A stretch of DNA of 64,000 bases from Paenibacillus sp. CAA11. Its GTDB lineage: Bacteria > Bacillota > Bacilli > Paenibacillales > Paenibacillaceae. Position numbers and translations under genes: made by a program. A model generated the notes under the pieces. It had not been told where the DNA came from and made no database searches. It saw only the letters and a list, made by a program, of their open reading frames with translations. The number at the start of each line of letters is the position of its first letter. Within the stretch, counting starts at the first letter, position 1. The stretch is from contig NZ_CP028922.1 of NCBI RefSeq assembly GCF_003060825.1, forward strand, positions 726,001 through 790,000, in the 5' to 3' direction. Below are positions 33,144 to 42,053 of the stretch, piece after piece.

Positions 33144-34241
33144 CTAATTAAATACAAGGACAACAATCACAATTAGCACGAGCGGCGCAAACAGAAACAC
33201 CCAAGCTAGTGGGCGGGCGAAGTTGACAGTCCAGCCGACTCCCATTCTTTTCTCCACAAAGACCGCAGGGTCCTTCGGGTTATAGTAGATGCTGCCGAGC
33301 TTCCAGGCATTGTCGTCATTGATTGGCGCTTCGGCGCCCAGGCTCCCTTTCTTCCCAATTCTGCTGCCGCCTTGGCCGGTATTAATAGATAGATATATGG
33401 CTCCAAATACAATGAGCAAAGGCATGCCCAGGCTGACCAGCAAGGAGACCTGCATGTTTACCGGATAAAGCATAGTCCACTGCATGAAAGCAAAGAGCAA
33501 AATTAGAACAAGGCTTGCCAGCAGGTTGAAGACAGACCAGCGATAACGGAATGCGGCATTCTGCCGGGCGGATTGTTCAGGATTCGATGGGCTCAGCTGC
33601 TGCTTGCTTCTAAGAATGATCAGGTTAATGAATAAGAGCAGTCCGGTCATCAGCAGCTGCATGATATTGGGGAATAGAATGGACCGGTAAGATTTCTCTA
33701 CACTGCGGGTGACCTGCCCCTGGAAGTCATATTGCATAGGAATCGTGTCTGGGAAGCGGTCATACAGGGCCAGTGCTGCACCGATACTAACTCCAATGAT
33801 TACGAGATGGATGAGATACCATCTGCTGGACAGGACCATACGGCGCTTTCGGAATGAAGTGTCCAGCGTCAGCTTGGCTGGTTGGGTTGCTTCGGCAGGC
33901 AGCTGTGCTTTGTAGTCCTTCATTTTGCGGTGGAACCGGATATGCAGAGCCGTAGAGCATCCAAGGATAAATAAGATATAGGCAGGGATGGCATAGGCCT
34001 GAATAGATTCATTTCCGGCAATGGTAACAGTAGCGAAGATCAGTAGAAGGGCACCGTTCAGCACAGCGCATGTGCGTGCATACTGCTTGCGCATTCTCAC
34101 CACAGGCTCACTATGATAGACCTCTTCGCTTACCGTGACGCCAAAGCTAATATTCTCTCGGGTCAAGTAAGGGAGGAATACTTGCATAGTAGCGACAGGA
34201 AGAAATAGCAAGACGATGAAGATACTCGGTAACAGGCTCAT
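33144..34241 (-). CDS. Polytopic membrane protein, DUF1648/DUF5808
   Basis: 365 residues with about seven to eight hydrophobic helices. The central helix pair and YDRFPDTIPMQYDFQGQVTR resemble DUF1648, a domain also found in SdpI-type immunity proteins. The C-terminal WKLGSIYYNPKDPAVFVEKR and GVGWTVNFARP match DUF5808. It overlaps the upstream GntR gene by 4 bases (ATGA), so the two form a regulator-membrane protein operon. Function unknown; a role in envelope stress or toxin immunity is possible but inferred. Confidence 0.83.
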   Translation of the reverse strand: MSLLPSIFIVLLFLPVATMQVFLPYLTRENISFGVTVSEEVYHSEPVVRMRKQYARTCAVLNGALLLIFATVTIAGNESIQAYAIPAYILFILGCSTALHIRFHRKMKDYKAQLPAEATQPAKLTLDTSFRKRRMVLSSRWYLIHLVIIGVSIGAALALYDRFPDTIPMQYDFQGQVTRSVEKSYRSILFPNIMQLLMTGLLLFINLIILRSKQQLSPSNPEQSARQNAAFRYRWSVFNLLASLVLILLFAFMQWTMLYPVNMQVSLLVSLGMPLLIVFGAIYLSINTGQGGSRIGKKGSLGAEAPINDDNAWKLGSIYYNPKDPAVFVEKRMGVGWTVNFARPLAWVFLFAPLVLIVIVVLVFN

Positions 34242-34639
34242 GGCAATAGCTCCTTTTCCTCGGGAAGGATATCCCGGTAGATACTTTGTACGATGCTGAG
34301 CAGCTCTTCTTGGCTCATTCCCCGGCAGATTGCTTCGGCGATGATCGGTTTCAGCTGATCATGCTGTTTGGCTGTGTACTCAGGGGTGACGGGAGGCATC
34401 CCGTCCGGATCGACCACGACGCCCTTCTGTCTGTGGATCTGAATATAGCCCTCCTGCTTAAGCAGGGTATAGGCTTTATTGACGGTATGCAGATTAATAC
34501 CGATGTCCGAGGCAAGGCTGCGAACGGATGGAAGGGCTTCTCCCGGAATAAGCCGGCCGCTGGCAATTCCTTCAATAATCTGATTGACCAGTTGTGTATA
34601 GATCGGCACATCCGACTGCATATCAAGCTGAATGAGCAT
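34238..34639 (-). CDS. GntR family regulator, YtrA subfamily
   Basis: 133 residues. The winged helix covers residues 8-75 (PIYTQLVNQIIEGIASGRL, LPSVRSLASDIGINLHTVNKAY). The short C-terminal tail with no large effector domain is characteristic of YtrA-type repressors, which commonly control co-transcribed transporters or membrane proteins. A 27-base palindrome lies 27 bases upstream of its start. Confidence 0.92.
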   Translation of the reverse strand: MLIQLDMQSDVPIYTQLVNQIIEGIASGRLIPGEALPSVRSLASDIGINLHTVNKAYTLLKQEGYIQIHRQKGVVVDPDGMPPVTPEYTAKQHDQLKPIIAEAICRGMSQEELLSIVQSIYRDILPEEKELLP

Positions 34640-34665
34640 GTAATCCCTTCTTATCTATGTTGTTT

Positions 34666-34692
34666 AACTGTTATACTACAAATATAACAGTT
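34666..34692. promoter_or_regulatory. GntR/YtrA-type operator palindrome
   Basis: AACTGTTATA (34666-34675) and TATAACAGTT (34683-34692) are perfect inverted copies with a 7-base spacer, immediately upstream of the GntR start codon region. Position and symmetry fit an autoregulatory operator. Confidence 0.7.
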
Positions 34693-34706
34693 GTTTTTTT
34701 GTTTGT

Positions 34707-34802
34707 CTATATAGAAATGAACTAAAGAAATGAATGTTATAGGACCGTATTAGGCTGTGATAACAGAAAATTCAATGTTAAACTTTAGTTTAATCTATAT
34801 AG
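34707..34802. repeat. 96-bp hairpin repeat, copy 3
   Basis: Left end CTATATAGAAATGAACTAAAG (34707-34727) and right end CTTTAGTTTAATCTATATAG (34783-34802). It differs from copy 1 at about five positions. It separates the GntR operator from the small DUF1648 gene on the other strand. Confidence 0.87.
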
Positions 34803-34844
34803 TATGTTGAATTAACTAATGAGGAGAGGAAGTGAGATTTAGCT

Positions 34845-35183
34845 TTGAGTAAGACTAAAGTATTGCGCATGGTTACCTGGCTGATTGCAGCAGTGCCGAT
34901 CGTGGTATATCTCTGGGTGTATCCTAAGCTGCCGGAGCAGATTCCTGTACACTTTAGTGATGGGCAGCCGGACCGGTATGCAAGTAAATCCGGTATAGAG
35001 ACTTGGCTGTTCGCAGGCCTGGGGATTCTGGGGCTTATTCTAATGGAGCTTATGACCCTCATTACGGAGTATGCGGCACGTCGGAGGGAGATTTCCGGGA
35101 AGCAGATTCTTCCTGCAGCCTCTTTGCTGGTCGTGCTGCTGTTCTCAGGCATCAGTGTTTATTATTTCCTTGTTGAGCTATAA
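34845..35183 (+). CDS. Small DUF1648 membrane protein
   Basis: 112 residues with three hydrophobic helices (about 8-25, 50-70 and 88-108). The segment YPKLPEQIPVHFSDGQPDRY between the first two is the DUF1648 signature, shared with the larger protein encoded divergently at 33144. TTG 34845 follows GAGGAGAGGAAGTGAG. Having a second DUF1648 protein on the other side of the same control region suggests a functional module. Function unknown. Confidence 0.82.
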   Translation: MSKTKVLRMVTWLIAAVPIVVYLWVYPKLPEQIPVHFSDGQPDRYASKSGIETWLFAGLGILGLILMELMTLITEYAARRREISGKQILPAASLLVVLLFSGISVYYFLVEL

Positions 35184-35213
35184 GATGAGATGGATGCGGG
35201 GAAAATATAAGAA

Positions 35214-35258
35214 AAAGAGATAGGGCTCACATCGTGAATGTGAGCTCTATCTCTTTGA
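35214..35258. terminator. Bidirectional terminator between the DUF1648 gene and acnA
   Basis: A near-perfect 19-bp stem (AAAGAGATAG, GCTCACAT and their complements) has a five-base loop and A/T flanks on both sides. Confidence 0.9.
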
Positions 35259-35285
35259 TATAGCCTTATGAATACTAGCAGCCTC

Positions 35286-38009
35286 TTATTGTACTGGGGA
35301 GGCTTCGATCATTTGCCGCAGAACGGTTTGGAGAATACCTCCGTTATGGTAGTAATCCACATCCACCATGCTGTCCAGTCTCGCTACAGCCTGGAATTCA
35401 AACTGCGTTCCGTCTTGACGGGTGACTACTACAGTAAGCAGTTGTCCAGGCTTGACTTCATTGCTTAGTCCCAGGATGTCGAACGTTTCTGTGCCATCAA
35501 TCCCGAGGCTGTGCCAGCTTGTGCCCTCCTGGAATTGGAGCGGCAGGACGCCCATGCCGACCAGGTTGCTGCGGTGGATCCGTTCAAAGCTCTCGGCGAT
35601 GACGGCCTTCACGCCCAGCAGATAGGTCCCTTTGGCTGCCCAATCGCGGGAGCTTCCTGTTCCGTATTCCTTGCCGGCGATGACGATCAGGTTCTGACCT
35701 TGGGCCTGGTAGTTCATAGAGGCATCATAAATCGACATCACCGTATCCGTCGGCAGATACTTCGTTACGCCACCCTCTGTGCCGGGCGCGACCTGGTTGC
35801 GAATCCGGATGTTGGCGAATGTTCCGCGCATCATCACTTCGTGATTGCCGCGGCGTGAGCCGTAGGAGTTGTAATCCTTGCGGGCCACTCCGTGCTCGTT
35901 CAGGTAGATGCCGGCAGGGCTGGTCGGCGAAATATTTCCGGCCGGGGAGATATGATCCGTTGTAACCGAGTCGCCGAGCAGTGCGAGCACGCGGGCTTGA
36001 CGAACTTCTTCAATATCCTGGAGCCCTTCAGCCAGCTTGCTAAAGAATGGCGGGTTCTGAATGTAAGTGGACTTCTCATCCCATTCATAGAGCTCGCCCT
36101 CAGGTACAGGGATTGAGTTCCAGCGTTCATTCTGTGTGAAGACATTCTCGTACTTGCTGCGGAACATATCCGGGCTGACACTCAGTCCGATCGCGTCTTT
36201 GATTTCCTGAGAGGAAGGCCAAATATCCTTCAGATATACAGGCTCTCCTGCAGGATCATATCCAAGCGGATCATTCTGCAGGTCGATGTTAACGGTGCCG
36301 GCAAGAGCATAGGCAACGACCAGCGGCGGTGAAGCCAGATAGTTGGCCTTTACCTGGGCGTGTACACGGCCTTCAAAGTTCCGGTTCCCGGAAAGCACGG
36401 CAGCCACCGTCAGATCATTATCGGCAATCGCCGCGCTGACTTCATCCGGCAGCGGGCCTGAGTTGCCGATACAGGTGGCACAGCCATAGCCGGCTACGTG
36501 GAAGCCAAGCTGCTCCAGCGGGGCGATGAGGCCGGCCTTCTCCAGATACTCCGTCACCACAAGTGACCCTGGTGTCAAGCTGCTCTTCACATACGCAGGT
36601 TTGGTTAGCCCGCGCTCAACGGCCTTCTTGGCCAGCAGGCCTGCCCCGAGCATTACGCTTGGGTTTGAGGTGTTGGTGCAGCTTGTGATCGCGGCGATAA
36701 CAACCGCTCCGGTGCCAAGCTTGCTCTCCTGCCCATTAGGATGCTTCACCGATACTTGTTCGGCAATCTTCGCGTCGCTGAGGCCGTATCCGCCTTTGTC
36801 TACAGGTGTACGGATAATATCGTTGAAGCTTTTCTTCATATCGGTCAGCTCGATCCGATCCTGCGGACGCTTCGGACCAGCCAAGCTTGGAACGACAGAG
36901 GCCAGGTCGAGTTCGATCAGGTCCGTAAATTCTGGATCCGGCGTACTGCTTGTGCGGAACATCCCTTGTGCCTTGTAATAGGCTTCGACCAGCTCTACTT
37001 GCTCATCGGAGCGTCCTGTGCTGCGAAGATAGTTCAAAGTCTCATGATCAATCGGGAAATATCCGATCGTTGCCCCGTATTCAGGAGCCATGTTGGCTAC
37101 AGTTGCCCGGTCAGCCAGGCTGATGTTGGCAAGACCCGGTCCGTAGAACTCAACAAACTTGCCGACAACACCCTTCTTGCGGAGCATTTGGGTAACAGTA
37201 AGCGCAAGATCGGTCGCTGTAGCGCCTTCGGTCAGGCTGCCGGTCAGCTTAAAGCCGATGACCTCAGGGGTTACAAAATACAGCGGTTGTCCGAGCATGC
37301 CTGCTTCCGCTTCAATACCGCCCACACCCCAGCCGACAACGCCAAGGCCGTTGATCATGGTGGTGTGGGAGTCTGTGCCGACCAGAGAGTCGGGGAATAC
37401 GAGGGTCTCCCCGTCAACTACCTTGGTTGCCGCTACGGACGCCAGATATTCCAGGTTAACCTGGTGCACGATGCCTGTGGCTGGAGGAACGGCGCGGAAA
37501 TTGTTGAACGCGGTTTGGGCCCAGCGAAGGAAGCGGTAGCGCTCTTCATTGCGTTCAAATTCTACGTTCATATTATATTCAAGCGCTTCGGGGCTGCCGA
37601 AGGCGTCGACCATGACGGAGTGGTCGATAACAAGGTCTACAGGAACAAGCGGGTTAATCTGCTTAGGATCTCCTCCCGCCTTCTTGACGGTATCGCGCAT
37701 TGCGGCGAGATCCACGACTACAGGAACGCCAGTAAAGTCCTGCAGCACAATCCGTGCAGGAATGAAGGGGATTTCTTTATTCTCATCGCGACTATCACTC
37801 CAGCCGGCGATTTGCTTCACATGTTCTTGGGTGATGGCCCGGCCGTCAAATTGACGTACAGCCGCTTCGAGCAGAACCTTGATGGAGAACGGCAGTTTGG
37901 AAACGCTGCCCAAACCTTGGGCTTCAAGGGCTTGAAGGTCATAATAACGGTAGGTCTTGCCTCCGACTTCGAGCGTACGTGATGCGGAGAATGAATCTTG
38001 AACAGTCAT
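35286..38009 (-). CDS. acnA: Aconitate hydratase A
   Basis: 907 residues. Interconverts citrate and isocitrate in the citric acid cycle. Cysteine ligands of the 4Fe-4S cluster lie in [14 protein letters not shown] and [39 protein letters not shown] and the C-terminal [14 protein letters not shown] swivel-domain block are conserved. In Bacillus CitB also binds iron-responsive RNA when the cluster is lost. ATG 38009 follows AGGGGGAAAGCGA; a longer upstream frame lacks a site. Monocistronic. Confidence 0.97.
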   Translation of the reverse strand: MTVQDSFSASRTLEVGGKTYRYYDLQALEAQGLGSVSKLPFSIKVLLEAAVRQFDGRAITQEHVKQIAGWSDSRDENKEIPFIPARIVLQDFTGVPVVVDLAAMRDTVKKAGGDPKQINPLVPVDLVIDHSVMVDAFGSPEALEYNMNVEFERNEERYRFLRWAQTAFNNFRAVPPATGIVHQVNLEYLASVAATKVVDGETLVFPDSLVGTDSHTTMINGLGVVGWGVGGIEAEAGMLGQPLYFVTPEVIGFKLTGSLTEGATATDLALTVTQMLRKKGVVGKFVEFYGPGLANISLADRATVANMAPEYGATIGYFPIDHETLNYLRSTGRSDEQVELVEAYYKAQGMFRTSSTPDPEFTDLIELDLASVVPSLAGPKRPQDRIELTDMKKSFNDIIRTPVDKGGYGLSDAKIAEQVSVKHPNGQESKLGTGAVVIAAITSCTNTSNPSVMLGAGLLAKKAVERGLTKPAYVKSSLTPGSLVVTEYLEKAGLIAPLEQLGFHVAGYGCATCIGNSGPLPDEVSAAIADNDLTVAAVLSGNRNFEGRVHAQVKANYLASPPLVVAYALAGTVNIDLQNDPLGYDPAGEPVYLKDIWPSSQEIKDAIGLSVSPDMFRSKYENVFTQNERWNSIPVPEGELYEWDEKSTYIQNPPFFSKLAEGLQDIEEVRQARVLALLGDSVTTDHISPAGNISPTSPAGIYLNEHGVARKDYNSYGSRRGNHEVMMRGTFANIRIRNQVAPGTEGGVTKYLPTDTVMSIYDASMNYQAQGQNLIVIAGKEYGTGSSRDWAAKGTYLLGVKAVIAESFERIHRSNLVGMGVLPLQFQEGTSWHSLGIDGTETFDILGLSNEVKPGQLLTVVVTRQDGTQFEFQAVARLDSMVDVDYYHNGGILQTVLRQMIEASPVQ

Positions 38010-38214
38010 TCGCTTTCCCCCTATGAGTTTCATTCTGCGAAACATGATTTCATAATAATTTCGATGCTTTAAGTATACCGTCTGACATGGTGGGAGTAAA
38101 GCATTTTTTGCCCTCATAAAGCTTGTTATCTCTACATAGGTATAGAAATGGTGCAGCTAACCTTAAGGGCTGTTACCAAACAAGCCTGCCCTGCGAAAAG
38201 GAGAGTGGCTGGAA

Positions 38215-39216
38215 ATGGCCGAAGAGTGGAAAAATGTGCTGTCTGCTTATATTGAACAGCAAAATCGGGAAGAAGTAGACTATCGTCCGCACGGTGGACC
38301 GACAGTAGTCACGGATCTGGACTATCTTGTGCAGCGGGGAGCACGAAGAGCACGAATGGAAGCCTGGTATGCAGATCGAGGCGCTAAGCCGCTTCGCTCT
38401 GAGACTCGTGCTAAGCTGCTTGGGGAGACGCAGATTCTACCGAACGAGGTGGAGGTTGAGCTGCAGCTGCGGCGTAAAATTATCTATCGCAAAGGAGGGA
38501 TCCGTCACCGGGAGGAGCGAATTGACCGCCAGTGGCTGAACCTGCTGCGGGATGGTTCAGGGTGGCTTATTGAACGTGTGCGTCAGGAAGTTCCAGAGCG
38601 GCATCCGGTCAGAGTAAGTTCTGCCGAGTTTGGAGATGAAGTCCGGCGCAGTGAGGGCGGAGCCCCTTTTCTCAATCAAGAAGTGCTTGGGGGAGGGAGA
38701 CCGTCACGAAGACCCGCTTATCGGCGCGAGGAGGCGGTTTTGTATGCAGATCGCTGGTGGGACAGCTTTAATCCGGAATTTGCGGCATTTGAAGTAGACT
38801 GCACGAACTACATCTCCCAGTGTCTCTTTGCAGGCGGAGCCCCAATAAACTATACTGGAAAAAGAGAATCAGGCTGGTGGTACAAGGGGTATATTGGCTC
38901 CAAAGAAGCCTGGAGCTACAGCTGGGCTGTATCGAATAGTCTGGAAGGGTACTTAAGCTCAAGCCGGACGGGGCTTCAAGCCGTGCCTGTAGAGCGAGCG
39001 GAAGAGCTGGAGCTTGGCGATGTCATTATTTATGATTGGGATGGCAACGGGGCGTTTCAGCATAGCACCATCGTTACGGCTTTTGATGCTGGAGGCATGC
39101 CGCTTGTCAATGCGCATACGACCAGCAGCCGCCACCGGTACTGGGATTACAAAGATTCTTATGCATGGACCGAGAATACGGTATATCGATTCTTTCATAT
39201 TCCGGACCGGTTCTAA
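38215..39216 (+). CDS. Amidase domain protein (Amidase_6)
   Basis: 333 residues. The N-terminal half is charged and poorly conserved. The C-terminal half (about 170-333) is a papain-like Amidase_6 domain: catalytic Cys196 in DCTNYISQCL, histidine in FQHSTIVT and NAHTTSSRH. No signal peptide is visible, and in sporulating Bacillales relatives are often cell-wall or spore associated, so a wall amide is a plausible substrate by inference. ATG 38215 follows AAAAGGAGAGTGG. Confidence 0.85.
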   Translation: MAEEWKNVLSAYIEQQNREEVDYRPHGGPTVVTDLDYLVQRGARRARMEAWYADRGAKPLRSETRAKLLGETQILPNEVEVELQLRRKIIYRKGGIRHREERIDRQWLNLLRDGSGWLIERVRQEVPERHPVRVSSAEFGDEVRRSEGGAPFLNQEVLGGGRPSRRPAYRREEAVLYADRWWDSFNPEFAAFEVDCTNYISQCLFAGGAPINYTGKRESGWWYKGYIGSKEAWSYSWAVSNSLEGYLSSSRTGLQAVPVERAEELELGDVIIYDWDGNGAFQHSTIVTAFDAGGMPLVNAHTTSSRHRYWDYKDSYAWTENTVYRFFHIPDRF

Positions 39217-39250
39217 AGCATGATCTACAATACATGAAGAGGGGTTTCCC

Positions 39251-40348
39251 ATGGGACAGGACAAACGGGTCGTCGGGCTTATTTACGGCGGCAAATCAGG
39301 AGAACACGAGATATCACTTTCGACAGCCTTTGCTGTTATGAATGCATTTAATTATGAGCAACATGAATTGATTCCTTTCTATATTACGAAGCAGGGAGAA
39401 TGGAAAGTGGGCGGAAAGCTGACAGCTCCATTTACCTCCCAGGCTGAGCTGAAGCTGGATGGCGCTGTAGGCGGTACATCGCAAGCGATGAACCTGTTAT
39501 TCAGCAAGCTATCGACAGGTGTAGGTGCTGTGGATGTAGTGTTCCCGCTCCTTCACGGTACGTATGGGGAAGACGGCACCATTCAGGGATTGTTCGAAAT
39601 GGCGTCTCTTCCTTATGTTGGCGCTGGTGTTCTTGCATCAGCTGCCGGAATGGACAAAGTTGTAATGAAGAAGCTGTTTGCGGATGCGGGACTCGATCAG
39701 TGCAAATACTGTTATTTCACGGCCTCCGAATGGGAACGCAGCAGCCATGCTTTGATTCAAGGAATGGAAGAGAAGCTCGGGTATCCTTGCTTTGTCAAAC
39801 CAGCCAATCTTGGTTCCAGCGTAGGGATCTCCAAAGCAGCCAACCGCGAGGAGCTGGTGAAGGCCGTAGCGGTTGCCCTTCGTTATGATGTGAAGGTTAT
39901 TGTTGAAGAGAATGTGGATGCCCGTGAAATTGAGGTTGGCGTGCTTGGAAATGAAGAGGCACTGGCCTCCATTCCTGGGGAGGTGGTATCCTCCAGTGAT
40001 TACTACGATTACCAAGCTAAATATCTAGACGGCAAATCTCAAATGCTGATCCCAGCGCCGCTCGATACCGAGCTGGCAGATCAAATTCGCGAGCTTGCTG
40101 TGAAAGCCTTCAAAGCGATCGAATGCAGCGGTCTATGCCGTGCGGACTTCTTCGTCCGCAAATCGGACGGCGCCATTCTGATTAATGAAGTGAATACCAT
40201 GCCTGGATTTACGCCGTTCAGCATGTATCCGCTGCTGTGGAGAGAGACCGGTGTATCTTATGAGTCTTTGCTTGACCGTCTGATTGAACTGGCGCTTGAG
40301 CGCTACGAGGTTCGGCAAGGTCTGAACTTCGAGAACGGCGTGAATTAA
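39251..40348 (+). CDS. ddl: D-alanine--D-alanine ligase
   Basis: 365 residues of the ATP-grasp family. Joins two D-alanines for peptidoglycan precursors. GGKSGEHEISLSTA (about 10-23), VFPLLHGTYGEDGTIQG, KPANLGSSVGISKA and INEVNTMPGFTPFSMYP carry the substrate and metal sites. The length fits the Bacillales type. ATG follows GAAGAGGGG. Confidence 0.97.
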   Translation: MGQDKRVVGLIYGGKSGEHEISLSTAFAVMNAFNYEQHELIPFYITKQGEWKVGGKLTAPFTSQAELKLDGAVGGTSQAMNLLFSKLSTGVGAVDVVFPLLHGTYGEDGTIQGLFEMASLPYVGAGVLASAAGMDKVVMKKLFADAGLDQCKYCYFTASEWERSSHALIQGMEEKLGYPCFVKPANLGSSVGISKAANREELVKAVAVALRYDVKVIVEENVDAREIEVGVLGNEEALASIPGEVVSSSDYYDYQAKYLDGKSQMLIPAPLDTELADQIRELAVKAFKAIECSGLCRADFFVRKSDGAILINEVNTMPGFTPFSMYPLLWRETGVSYESLLDRLIELALERYEVRQGLNFENGVN

Positions 40349-40445
40349 GTCTGCTGCCGGCCTATTCTTAACTAGGCAGTTCTCCCCGAATGAAAGTCCG
40401 AAAAGACTTGGATGACTCGATGACTAACCAGAAAGGATGAAACCT

Positions 40446-40766
40446 ATGGGTTTTCAAACAGAATTCAATTCGGTCTGTAAATTCAAGAAAGAGCAGGAAC
40501 TGTATGAGCTGTTGGAGTATGGCCGCGGCAAGATGGTGAAGCAGGGGCTGCGTGTTTTTCCAACCGGGCAAAAGGTCATTGCATATACTCCTGATAATCG
40601 GGCGGTCGCTATTGTAAAGATCACAGGCTGTATTGCCGAGATCAATTTCCAGGGCGAAGAGGTCACCGAGGTAGAGCTGCAATTGATTCGTGAGCTTACT
40701 GAAGAGGAATCACGCGTTCAGACCGCGCTGGCTTATGAGATGTTCTTCGGCGAGGCGCATGCCTAA
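40446..40766 (+). CDS. Hypothetical protein upstream of uvsE
   Basis: 106 residues, predicted cytoplasmic, alpha/beta with KGQ-like strands (KMVKQGLRVFPTGQKVIAY, AVAIVKITGCIAEINF). ATG 40446 follows AAAGGA. The stop codon shares one base with the uvsE start at 40766, so translation is coupled. I do not recognise the family; it resembles small DUF-type Bacillales proteins with an EFN(S/T) start. Confidence 0.75.
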   Translation: MGFQTEFNSVCKFKKEQELYELLEYGRGKMVKQGLRVFPTGQKVIAYTPDNRAVAIVKITGCIAEINFQGEEVTEVELQLIRELTEEESRVQTALAYEMFFGEAHA

Positions 40767-41773
40767 TGAAGGTGCGCTTCGGCTATGTTGCGATGTCTAC
40801 GTCCGAGGTCATGAAGGGAGTTTCGCCGTCTAAGACGATGACGATGAAGAGCTTCCAGAAGATTGCTGACAGACCGGCTGCGATCCGCAAGCTAGAGCAT
40901 ATTGCAGCCGAGAATCTTCATAATACGCTTCGCCTGCTTAAGCACAACACCTATAATGACATTAAGGTGTACAGACTCACCTCCAAGCTGATTCCACTAG
41001 CCACCCATCAGGATCTGGCGGATTGGGATCCCTTTGCGGTGCTGCAAAGCGCTTTCCGGGAAGTGGGGGACTACGCTAATACACATGGGATGAGGCTGTC
41101 GTTCCACCCGGACCATTTTACGGTGCTCAGCACCCCCCGCCCTGAAGTGCTTAAGAGCTCTGTCCGTGACCTGAGCTATCACATGAGGATGCTTGATGCT
41201 ATGGGACTGAATGCGAGGGCTAAGAACAATATTCATGTCGGCGGTTCGTATGGCGATAAGCAGGCGGCTGGTGAGCGCTTTGTGGATGCTGTTACATCGC
41301 TTCCTGAATCTTATAAGCAGCGTCTTACATTTGAGAATGATGATAAGACGTTCACAGCTGTGGAGACCCTTGAATTGTGTGAACGCTTGGCCATCCCGAT
41401 GGTGCTGGACATACATCATCATTGGGTTAACAACGATGGAGAGCGGCCGGACGAGCTCTGGTCCCGGGTACTGGATACATGGCGGACGCCTTACGCTCAG
41501 GCGGACTCGCCGTCAGATGATCCGCTGCCGCCGAAGATCCATGCTTCGAGTCCGAAGGGTGCAAGTGACCCGCGCAGCCATGCCGATGGCGTGGAAGCGG
41601 GGCCGCTGCTGGAATTCTTGAGAAGGATCGCGTCTTATACGGATGCGGTGGATGTCATGATCGAGGCGAAGCTGAAGGACGGGGCGCTTTTTGGGTTGAT
41701 GGATGAATTGAAGCGTTACGAGGAAGATGGTGTAAAGGTGCTGGACGGGGCTACGGTAGAAATCACTCCGTAA
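40766..41773 (+). CDS. uvsE: UV damage DNA endonuclease
   Basis: 335 residues of the UVDE TIM-barrel family, which nicks 5' to UV photoproducts. Metal-binding motifs are SFHPDHFTVL (about 110), NNIHVGGSYGDK (about 152), LTFENDDKTF (about 190), LDIHHHWVN (about 215) and IHASSPKG plus DVMIEAKLKD near the end. The order and spacing match the family. Starts inside the preceding stop (TAATG). The C-terminus is close to the usual length. Confidence 0.94.
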   Translation: MKVRFGYVAMSTSEVMKGVSPSKTMTMKSFQKIADRPAAIRKLEHIAAENLHNTLRLLKHNTYNDIKVYRLTSKLIPLATHQDLADWDPFAVLQSAFREVGDYANTHGMRLSFHPDHFTVLSTPRPEVLKSSVRDLSYHMRMLDAMGLNARAKNNIHVGGSYGDKQAAGERFVDAVTSLPESYKQRLTFENDDKTFTAVETLELCERLAIPMVLDIHHHWVNNDGERPDELWSRVLDTWRTPYAQADSPSDDPLPPKIHASSPKGASDPRSHADGVEAGPLLEFLRRIASYTDAVDVMIEAKLKDGALFGLMDELKRYEEDGVKVLDGATVEITP

Positions 41774-41824
41774 GGTGACCTAGAAACTTGAAAGTCTTAG
41801 AATTATGCGGTAAGTTGAACGAGG

Positions 41825-42040
41825 GAAGTTGTAAGAAGTTTCCTTGCAGAAGAGAGGACAAGCTGGGGATCGAATATCGAAGGCTTGCTGCTTCTTGTAT
41901 CTAACTTCTCTCCTGTGCCTTAATAGCAGGGAGGAAGAGATTCCTTATGTTTTGGTACCGTTTGCCGAAAACTTAAGCGTAGGCTTCCGAAGCGAGTTTT
42001 GCTGCGAAGCAAGGCTTTGAAGTAGTCCTACGCAAAACTC
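41825..42040 (+). promoter_or_regulatory. Structured leader of fabI
   Basis: Two folded parts. First, 41825-41908: GAAGTT with AACTTC, AGAAG with CTTCT, and CAAGC with GCTTG nest in order. Second, 41977-42033: GCGTAGG/CCTACGC, CTTC/GAAG, GAAGC/GCTTT and TTGCT/AGCAA nest around a GCGA tetraloop, a hairpin with 21 bp. GAGTTTTGC (41994-42002) inside this hairpin is also complementary to GCAAAACTC (42032-42040), 2 bases before the AGGAGG site. Mutually exclusive folds are therefore possible. There is no T tract. Confidence 0.55.
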
Positions 42041-42053
42041 TTAGGAGGTTCCC

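Noticed and set aside
36741..37982. 413-codon open frame opposite acnA
   Set aside because: It is antisense to a well supported aconitase, lacks a ribosome binding site and has no recognisable motif; it arises from codon bias of the opposite strand.
41953..41960. T-box-like TGGTACCG in the fabI leader
   Set aside because: Matches the short T-box core but the usual AGGGTGGNACCGCG context, specifier loop and terminator are missing.
41953..41960. FapR operator candidate (GGTACC)
   Set aside because: The flanks do not match the TTAGTACC-type FapR operator convincingly.
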